Assembly: GCA_946800325.1 (NCBI GenBank)
Contig: OX326962.1
Span: forward strand, 424,001 to 488,000
Length of the DNA: 64,000 nucleotides
Direction of reading: 5' to 3'
Origin: Luzula sylvatica
Taxonomy: Eukaryota > Streptophyta > Magnoliopsida > Poales > Juncaceae
Shown: positions 56,449-64,000 of the stretch, in pieces
How positions within the stretch are numbered: the stretch's first letter is position 1
Layout: each line of letters begins with the position of its first letter
Made by a program: the position numbers and the translations under genes
The notes under the pieces: generated by a model
The model's database searches: none
What the model was told of the DNA's origin: nothing
Seen by the model: the letters and a program-made list of their open reading frames with translations, nothing else

Positions 56449-57843
56449 TCGTCCCCACGGGGGGGAGGTCTAAGATTTGTAACACTTTGGTTGGAATCTC
56501 CTCTTTAGTATCAAATAATCAAATTGATTTGGATCATAAAGAATTCCTGGGGAATTATCAAGATCGATGTGCCAGATAAAAAGAAACCTCATTTTTGGAA
56601 GAAGATTGATTCTATAATCAGAATGCTGCTGCTTTGATTTGAAGATGAAATGCCCTGTTCGGGACATCCAGGACATCCCAGTCAAGTAGTTCGGCTAAGC
56701 CGGAAAGAGAGAGTTTGATCCTCGCTCGCTTTACTCACTTAGTAGGGCATTTGATCGGGGAAAAGTGATTGTGTTTTATATTCGATTTTAAAGTCAATAG
56801 AATGTTGCATTCTTTTGCCCCACAACTTGGAGTTCTTGATTTCGATAGGGATAACCACATCAGTTCGAAAGAGAAGGGTACCGTAGCGGGAAGTTGTTCG
56901 AAATAGAAAAGAAGAATGAAGTCATGATCGGAAGCGAATGGAAGAGAGAAATTCTCGGTCGACTTGACTATAACTGTCTGAACTGCGACCAGGCTTGACA
57001 GGCAGGGTGTCCGCCAATAGTGTACTTGGTAGAATTTACATCAAGCAAGAACTCCAAAAGGCAGAAGTTCTTCTCGAGAACTGTCATAATCTCCTTTTCC
57101 GAAAGAATAGAGAAAAGAGAAAGACCTACCAAGCCACAACAGATGTGATGTTACTTTTCACTCTCAATTATCAGCCACAGATCATGCTTGTACATTTCTG
57201 ATAGTTGGTGGAATACATTCACCTGAAACAAGAAGACTGGAGGCCGCTCCTTCCTTGAGAAAGAACAGAGGGGAGAAAGCATAGATAACAAAGTGTGGGC
57301 ATGGCACTTGAGAACAGCCAATATGAGCCATAAAGTCAAAGTGGTTGAAGCACTCTCCGAATACAGGACTACCTTCCTTGCCCTACAAGAAGAAGAGAAA
57401 CCTGACTCGAAGGCACCTAGTCAACAGTAGTGCAGTAAGAAGAGGCTTGACAGCAGTCCCTTCCTTGAGAAGAAAAGAGAGTGGAGAAAGAACAGATCAC
57501 AAAGTACAACCAACTACGAACTCTTGATGTCTATCTAATTACTCGTGACATTCCTCCGCCTTCTAGAGAAAAATTGGAAAGACTCATTCATAGCTAGTAG
57601 ACTTGGTAAGACTGACTCGTACTTAGATCCTAGGGAGCCTCTGAAAGCATGGAAGTCTAAGTGGGTATCAAGCTACTGTAGAGAAAGAAGAATAACTCCT
57701 TGAAAAGTCAAAGAAGTCTCACAGCGAAGACAAAGTCGAAGTCCCCTGTACCTCTTTGGTGTTGGATCTCTTCCTGAAAGGCAAAAGCCTATCACGAATC
57801 TTCAATCTGAAAGAAGAGCCATACCCAACTTAAGACATAGATC

Positions 57844-57901
57844 TCATTTTCCATCCAGTAGTTTCCTATTGTTCATTTTCCATCCATAAGTTTCCTTATT
57901 A
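57844..57901 (+). repeat. Tandem 29-bp duplication
   Basis: TCATTTTCCATCCA(G/T)(T/A)AGTTTCC occurs twice back to back with a few mismatches. Confidence 0.9.
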
Positions 57902-57953
57902 TATAGACGAATCCATCCCTGATTTACTTACTCAGACCAGATAAGGGACACAG

Positions 57954-58200
57954 AGATGAAATGGCTCAAGCTCCATGCTCTGCAGTGCCAAACTTCGACA
58001 ATGTATTTGAACTCGGTCGGGCACAATGTCCCAACTATCCGAACTGGTGCAGTTTACAACCACGAATAAGGCCCAATTACCTTCTTCAATGGAGAACTCG
58101 CTGATACCAGCAAGGACTTCTCCAACCTCGACGAAGAGTTCTTTGCAGTAGTGCAAGCTGTGACCTATTGGAGACATTACCTCGCCCCCGAAGACTCCGA
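57954..58200 (+). pseudogene. Ty3/gypsy RNase H remnant, third lineage
   Basis: MAQAPCSAVPNFDNVFEL (family TQAPVLALPDFDK.FE) is followed in another frame by a block like IGAVL ... and then GPITFFNGELADTSKDFSNLDEEFFAVVQAVTYWRHYL (family RPIAFFSEKL.....YS.YD.EF.A.V.A...WRHYL). The first RNase H Asp region is lost in a frameshift, and a stop lies before GPITFF. The WRHYL and EFFAVV residues differ from the equivalent part of the 23 kb element, so it derives from another gypsy group. Downstream sequence is not recognisable. Confidence 0.75.
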
Positions 58201-59489
58201 AGACTCTAATTTAGACTCAAACCTTACACCTTCGAAGCAGACCAATGAACAGCCAACGCTAAGGCCCATGGCCGAAGTCCGAGATCACAAGTTTGGAGTT
58301 AGAAACTGTGTTCCGAGCCGTTGTCACACTCCGCTGAGCATGACACAAGTGACTGTTTTTCCGAATATGAGAAAAAGCTATACGGAGATTATACTGTCTT
58401 TGTTAAGCTACCCGAAGTATACATGACGATCCAGGATCGAATCTCTTTCTTCTTCGAGACGACGAAGTCGAGGAAGTTTGAGAATGTGCAGTGGAAGTGT
58501 GGTGAGCCTGAGGTACAGTTTGATGCCCTATGTTATATAAAGCCCTGTGTTACTGTTGAAAACCTCCTTTCTCCTATACCTTCTGAGAAAACTACCCTAT
58601 GCGCCGAGAATTGGTATTTGTTCTGAAGTTGTTCTTTTTCAAAGAGGTTGACAAGGAAGGAAGAAGTATCCGGAGTCGAGGACGAGTTGACGCGCAGCAG
58701 AAGCGTATTTCACCGTTCAGGTTAATAAATGGCAAGGGAGGGATATTGGTGCCCCCAAAAGAATTGGCAACGGCAGAGTGACTTCTCTGGCGCATTCAAA
58801 GTAGGGGGCAATTCTCGTCTTACCGAACTACATCTCATGGGTGGGTTTACCCAATGCAATTATATCAAGCGCTGGCGCATTCAGCTAATGATTCCCGGTT
58901 CCTCTTGGGTAAGACTGACAATGAAGCGCCGGAAAGGAATGTTGATGAGCTAGGCGGTGCCATTGAATCTGTACATCTGCTTGTTTATGTTGAAATAGCA
59001 CCCCCTTCTCCTCTTCGTTCTACTGATTCTACCAGAAGAGGCCTTGGTGATGATGAAAAGAAAGTCGACGCATCCTACCCGGAAATCAAAATAGTTGAAG
59101 ATCACACATGATCGGGTCAATCGAGATAGGTTACATTGCATGGATAGGGAACGGGGAGAAGCATCGGTAAATGTCCGTCCGCTGCTACCGGGCATGGAAT
59201 TGAATTGGCCGAAGACGGGCTAAGCCTCATATCGCTAGTTCATCCCGAGAGAAAGGGAGTGAGTAACCTGTAACCTGGAAAGCGAACCAAAAGTGAAGTG
59301 ATCCTAGAAGGGGGGATAGCATTTCATCTGCCCTTACCGAGTTCCTTTCTCGAGCTTTAGCTATGGGAAATCCCAGTCTACGGGCTTTGGTGGCATCTCA
59401 TCTCTTTCTTCTTTCCCAAATCGACTGCCTAAGTCTAAGTCAAGTACGGAATCAGCTGTGGTCAATCTCCCGAAGTAGGCACCAAACAA

Positions 59490-59505
59490 GGGGCGCGCAG
59501 CGGGG
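59490..59505 (+). repeat. GC 16-mer copy 21
   Basis: Exact copy, flanked by ACAA and AATG. Confidence 0.9.
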
Positions 59506-60098
59506 AATGGGTCTGCCCCTTTCTTCGGATTCCGGTATGTCTTATTGTTTGAATGTGGAGTCTTCCTTAGTTTATGTCTTCTATACTAGAAGGGGAAGGC
59601 TTCATCCTTTTCATCACTCCCTCCGTCTTGCATTCGGTCTTCTCTTTGTAGCCTTCGAAGTCATAGAGCAAGCTTATGCTTTTGCAGTAGTAGTCCAATC
59701 CCCTGAACCTTTCTCGGTATCAGAGACATGTCCTTTTGCCGGAGTTCGTTCAGTCGGTAAACCCTTAGCTCTTCATCGTTCCTAGCCCGTTGAGACCCGA
59801 GAATACATAAAGCCAGGCCTCCAGCAGTCTGTAAACTGTTCATTCGGAAACCAATCTCTTTTTCATCACAAAAGTAGTCTAATCTCAGCCTTGGCAGCTG
59901 CCTCTTCTTCGTTTGAGTTTGTCTTGCTATTCCTTATTCTAAGTCTTCGCGATCCCGAACGCTGTGAAGCAAGCATTGTTGCGTCCTGCTCACGACTGGT
60001 TGGTGTATGAAGATCTTGCGTCTCATCCCATGTGATGGGACTTTTGATCAGGTTGCACCTTTACGGAGGCTGTCAAAACTTTCAGAATTACGAAGTGA

Positions 60099-60114
60099 GG
60101 GGCGCGCAGCGGGG
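60099..60114 (+). repeat. GC 16-mer copy 22
   Basis: Exact copy followed by a fifth G. Flanks GTGA and GCAA. The nearest neighbour is only about 0.6 kb away. Confidence 0.9.
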
Positions 60115-60620
60115 GCAAATCTATCTTTGTATCTTGGTCCTTGCATTTTTTTTGGCTTCAGATTGAACTTCTGGGGTAGTGAATCGATCCCGAGATCAGA
60201 ATCCTTCGCTGCCCATTAATCACTATCGCCCTGTGATCGTCACATTTGCTGCGACCGCAAAAGCTGCGAGGCCACCAATGCCTTATTGCTGTGACTGAGT
60301 CATCTTGGTCTCTAATTGAAGCTTTAGCTATCTATTGCAGCCTTCCCATTGGGAAAAGAACTGGTACCATACAAGTAGAGAGAATCAATGTGGTTTCGTA
60401 GGCACGGCAAGGTTCACCTGCTTCGGACACATGTCCAATCAAAAGGAGCTTGCTTGTTGCCAAAAAGATCCTAAGAAGATGTACTTGAAGGGAGGACCGA
60501 AGCGAAGCCCTCAGAAAAAAGACAAATCAGTCTGCCCAAAGCAATCATCTCATTGATCAAACACATCGATAGAGAGTATTGCTTCGGACTCTTATGCCTT
60601 CAAATACACCAATCGAACTA

Positions 60621-60674
60621 GCAGCCCAGACAAGTCAATCTCAGATGGAAAGTGGCATCCTATTCATTTCTTTT
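60621..60674 (+). repeat. 54-bp dispersed direct repeat, copy B
   Basis: Exact match to 17891-17944; the flanks share only short words. Confidence 0.92.
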
Positions 60675-62524
60675 GATTTGGAATTAGACTCTTTCAGCAC
60701 ACCAGTTGTTTCTGGAGAGGTCCAATATCGATTGCTTCTAACGAAACTATGTATTCAATATGATCTCAACCCAGACAAATCCCTTCCTTGAAAAGATCAG
60801 ATTTGATGAATCGTATTTCTGGTTTGATTGAGGTATCCTTCGTCAGGGGAGCACCTTGCTCTCATGAATCCTTCTTCTTGACTTTGTCAAATTATGCCTT
60901 CTCTCAGGGCGGGCATTCTATGCAGCAAGAGTCAGAGCGGCTACGACTACGAGAGCAGTGACCCTTCTCACTTTCATACCGGTTACGCCCTTCTTTTCTT
61001 TTGCAGAGCGGTTAGTCAATATATATATAGCAGTTCATTCCATTTCTAGTCTGACAAGGGCTTATTCTTGAACAACAACCATGGCATTCTCTGCCTACTC
61101 CAAAAATGAAGAAGAAAAAAGCCTTGTTGATGTAATTGCTTTGACTGGCGCTGTCGCTTTATATAGATAGATCCGAAGTCGTCGTCGAAATCAGAATGGG
61201 AGAGATAAGGTAGCCAAAATAGAGTCGATTATTCCTTAAAGACCTAAACGCATAGTTTCCATAGTATCTTCATAAGCTGGTATATAGTCTAGAATGAGAG
61301 TCACTTAGTTCGTATATTTGATGATGGAAAGGAACTTCCGACATTAGCATATCACGTATACCAAAATAACCAACCGTACACTTTGTATAGAAAAAGAAAG
61401 AAAGGCGTCGAAGCAGATGTGTAGCCAGGGATTGAACTCTCTGCGATCATGTATAAATGGAAGGGATAGAATCTACATAGTCGTCTAGTAGCCACCCAAC
61501 CCCGACGTCAGTGAGCTCCCATAAATCCCAACTCTCCTCTCTCTCTTTCATCTATGCCCGGTGAACAAACCAAAAAGGATCTCGTAAGAGAGATTGCCAA
61601 CTCACACATGGATCCGGAATCCAATCCTTCATGTCAGGGCTCGCTCGCCCAGCTATGTGCCGATGGAATGGACCGATCTTCCATCCAAACAAAAAGAAAG
61701 AAGATGTGGTATTCTTTATTCAGTCAGGAATATTAGGATCTCTGATCTGGGGTGGGGGAATTTGGAAAGTTCATTTGGTAGTTCCTAGCCACTCTTGTCA
61801 AGCCTGAGATCCTTGTAAGGGTTCGAGGACTTTCTCCTTGTGGATCGAGAAGTCTACGCTTGTATTCCTTCAACAATAGCTTTCGCACACCCTCACGTTA
61901 TCGTTGTGGAAACCAAGATTCTCTTGAGTAAGAAGACGTGTGTCAAAAGTCCAATCTGGCGCAAAGGCCTTCGCCAAAGAGGTATGGTAAGTAAATTCAC
62001 TGTTATCGCATCTTTTTCACTCATTTTTGTCGAGATTTTATTGACAAATGAATAGTGAATTAGGAAACTGACCCTCCAGGCCGCCGTATACGTAGGCTAG
62101 TTCCGAGCCATCGAAATCTCTCTTTTCTCCTGAAACAGCCCCCTCCAAGATTCCCTGGTATTGCCTGGATGCCCTACCCCTAGGGTCAAAGTCCATTAGA
62201 AATCTACTTCAAGCAAGTCAAAGCTAGCTTCTAGTCGCCGTTGATACATTATATCAGACTCTTTCGACCGAGTTATAGAGCTAGAGTAAGGTATGTATGC
62301 GTAGTTACTAATCCCACTTTCGCTGTAGGTTCTCGAGTAGGGGGTCAATAGCTCACATCAGAAACACAATCCAATCAATTAGCTCAAAATATAGGAATAG
62401 AATATAATTTGAATGCTCAGAAAGATAGAGAAAGGAGAGGCCACTACTCATATTGAAAAGCCAGGCCAACCCACTACTCAGGGACTAGAACAATGACAGG
62501 CGGGGACTCGTACCTACTAACTAG

Positions 62525-64000
62525 ACAAGGAGGCCTAGCTCGGACAACAAACTCAGCCCCAGTTCCGAGCTTGAGGGGCGCGCAGCGGGGAAGAAGAACA
62601 AGATTTCTGATGAAGAAGAGAATGTCTTGAAGGATTACATCAATATAGCATGCCGAGTATTTGATTATATGTTGGAAAAAGAAATCATTACTACAATCGA
62701 TATGGCGCCAAAAGCGGGTGAACGTGTTATTAAGAAAGTCAAAGGCGGTGGGTATGCAGCATTCAAAAAGGTTACTGTAACGTGTCACTTTGACGTCTCA
62801 ATATTGCCAGTCAAAACAAACCTACCTATGATCTGTCAACCAGCCCCTTGGAAGTTCAATGAGAAAGCCAAGAAAAAGCGCAACATTAGCATATCAGATA
62901 TAACTGGTGGGTACTTGTCCAAAAAGTCACACTTTATTTGAAGTAGATATAATCTATTAACGTCAAAAGACTACAATCACTTTCATATTCAATTTGATGA
63001 TGTTACAGGCTGTAAGAAATTGTGCAAAGTCATGACAAAGCTACAAAGTCAAACCTTTCGTATCAATAAACGGATGTTTTATTTTCTGATAAATAATCAA
63101 GATGAATTAGTGAAAGCAGGCTTGATGATGCCGCCATTCCTGGCCAGCCAGCCAAAGTCTACCAATTACTAAGATTGGAAATCCACTCTATAGTCGACAA
63201 AGACAGAAAGAAGAAAATTCAATTGACCAACTTCATTACCATTTTAGATAAGCGTATTCAAGGTGCTCGCAATGAACATTTTATACTGACTCTTGCCAAT
63301 GCCTATAAGGACTACGATTTGTATTTTCCAGCCTTTATCGACTTCCGATCCAGAATTTCTCGTACTGGTTTTTTACATTTCCACGAGTCAAATCTAGCTA
63401 GAAGTCTCATTCTCTTTAGTGAACATATGCCTAAAAAACAGATCAGGAAAAGAGAAAACGACAGAAAAGATCTCGGAAGCGATTCATATAAGACTGTCAA
63501 ACGAGAGGTATTCAAAACATGTGGGTACCATTTCGCTAAGTCAAAAAACACCTACCATGCATTCAAGGATTCATATAAATCAAATGTATCTAAAGTCTGG
63601 ACAAGACGGACCTGAACTGATCCAGAATGCAGTAAATGCAAAGAAACCTTTTCAGTTCATTTCCAACGAGCCGATAATCTCATACATGATCAACCAATAT
63701 GTAATACTCTATATAGTTTACCTATTTCTAGAGATGCTTCCTCAAGTGCTTATCAGATGATGAGTTATTTACTGTTCAATGAGGACTTGGCTGAACGCAC
63801 TAATTGAATAAAAATTCCTAATAATAAGAATGATATACAAGATTGATACACATCGATGATAGATGGTATCCAAGATTACTTGATCCAAAATTGAGAACCA
63901 TCTTTCGCAAAGGTAGTGATCGACAACCTGAGTCGAGACCTTCTCAAGAAGATCTACATGCCTCTTGTCTATGGGAAAACAGAACATAGTGCAGCTAATG
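62525..64000 (+). pseudogene. Second plasmid-type RNA polymerase, broken and cut by the window end
   Basis: The N-terminal part reads ISDEEENVLKDYINIACRVFDYM ... MAPKAGERVIKKVKGGGYAAFKKV ... LPVKTNLPMICQPAPW. After a stop at about 62939 the frame resumes as DYNHFHIQFDDV and LINNQDELVKAGLMMPPFLA. Then, in another frame, FILTLANAYKDYDLYFPAFIDFRSRISRTGFLHFHESNLARSLI matches the 46-48 kb polymerase (DFRGR there, DFRSR here). Later SRDASSSAYQMMSYLL contains the motif A Asp, and MPLVYGKTE at the window edge is motif B. At least three frameshifts or stops make it a pseudogene. A GC 16-mer lies in frame near its 5' end. Confidence 0.9.
62575..62590 (+). repeat. GC 16-mer copy 23, in frame in the RNA polymerase pseudogene
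   Basis: Exact copy, flanked by TTGA and AAGA. Translated as LEGRAAGKKN in the frame that leads into the polymerase N-terminus. Confidence 0.92.

Larger units (their letters stand above)
54064..57949. other. Intergenic span, no gene recognised
   Basis: Short frames only, one GC 16-mer copy, a 29-bp tandem duplication at 57844-57901, and a 55.5-56.1 kb stretch whose words recur at 36 and 44.7 kb. Confidence 0.55.
58201..62520. other. Intergenic span, no gene recognised
   Basis: Overlapping frames at 58321-59111 include LYGDYTVFVKLPEVYMTIQDR and LLVYVEIAPPSPLR, which I cannot assign. Two GC 16-mer copies and one member of the 54-bp repeat are present. Confidence 0.55.

Noticed and set aside
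58321..59111. Overlapping frames that might continue the gypsy or plasmid genes
   Set aside because: I could not match any block (for example FVKLPEVYMTIQDR) to RNase H, integrase or polymerase families.
973..62590. GC 16-mers as a CRISPR array or as adapter sequence
   Set aside because: Spacing is irregular over tens of kilobases and both orientations occur, unlike CRISPR. Copies sit inside otherwise continuous sequence with consistent AGGGG/R flanks and a matching empty site, which does not fit adapter contamination.

Overview
The window looks like a stretch of a large, gene-poor seed-plant mitochondrial genome. The recognisable functional genes are mitochondrial ribosomal proteins: rps2, rps4, rps1, rps11 and rps19. 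They lie tens of kilobases apart in non-coding DNA that holds retroelement fragments, linear-plasmid genes, group II intron pieces, a 26S rRNA fragment and many short dispersed repeats. Mitochondrial rps2 and rps11 together with rps1 and rps19 argue against a typical core eudicot, and rps11 argues against most monocots. An early-diverging angiosperm, magnoliid or gymnosperm fits better; this is inference from gene content only.

Layout. 0.2-3.3 kb: decayed nuclear-type retroelements (Ty3/gypsy integrase, LINE reverse transcriptase, gypsy gag). 6.4-7.3 kb: rps2 on the minus strand, with a group II intron domain V/VI just 3' of it. 15.0-17.4 kb: a 26S rRNA fragment, a 295-codon unidentified two-membrane-segment ORF, then rps4. 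23.1-24.5 kb: gypsy RT/RNase H/integrase on the minus strand. 25.4-26.9 kb: rps1, with an 11-bp tandem duplication over its start codon, and a tRNA-like stem structure downstream. 28.4-29.0 kb: a broken group II intron reverse transcriptase. 41.3-42.3 kb: rps19-rps11 on the minus strand. 46.4-48.2 kb: a phage-type RNA polymerase ORF with its catalytic residues in place. 51-54 kb: gypsy and LINE remnants and a fragment of a protein-primed B-type DNA polymerase. 58 kb: a further gypsy RNase H remnant. 62.5-64 kb: a second, broken plasmid-type RNA polymerase that runs off the window.

The most striking structure is a dispersed GC-rich 16-mer, GGGGCGCGCAGCGGGG. I count 23 exact copies, 14 in this orientation and 9 in the other. 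They share essentially no flanking sequence beyond a purine-A before and a purine after. None lies in a ribosomal protein gene or in the 295-codon ORF; some lie inside retroelement and plasmid pseudogenes. One copy (30995-31010) has a partner without it at 1035-1038, where only four bases (CCCC) stand in its place. A copy inside the gypsy RNase H region likewise reads as extra in-frame residues. This suggests a very small insertion: 8 novel bases plus a 4-base duplication, or 12 bases net, repeatedly placed at AGGGG/CCCCT sites. It recalls the GC clusters of yeast mitochondrial DNA and the Bpu repeats of cycads, but I do not recognise this sequence.

Most of the remaining DNA (about 75-80%) shows no gene I can support.
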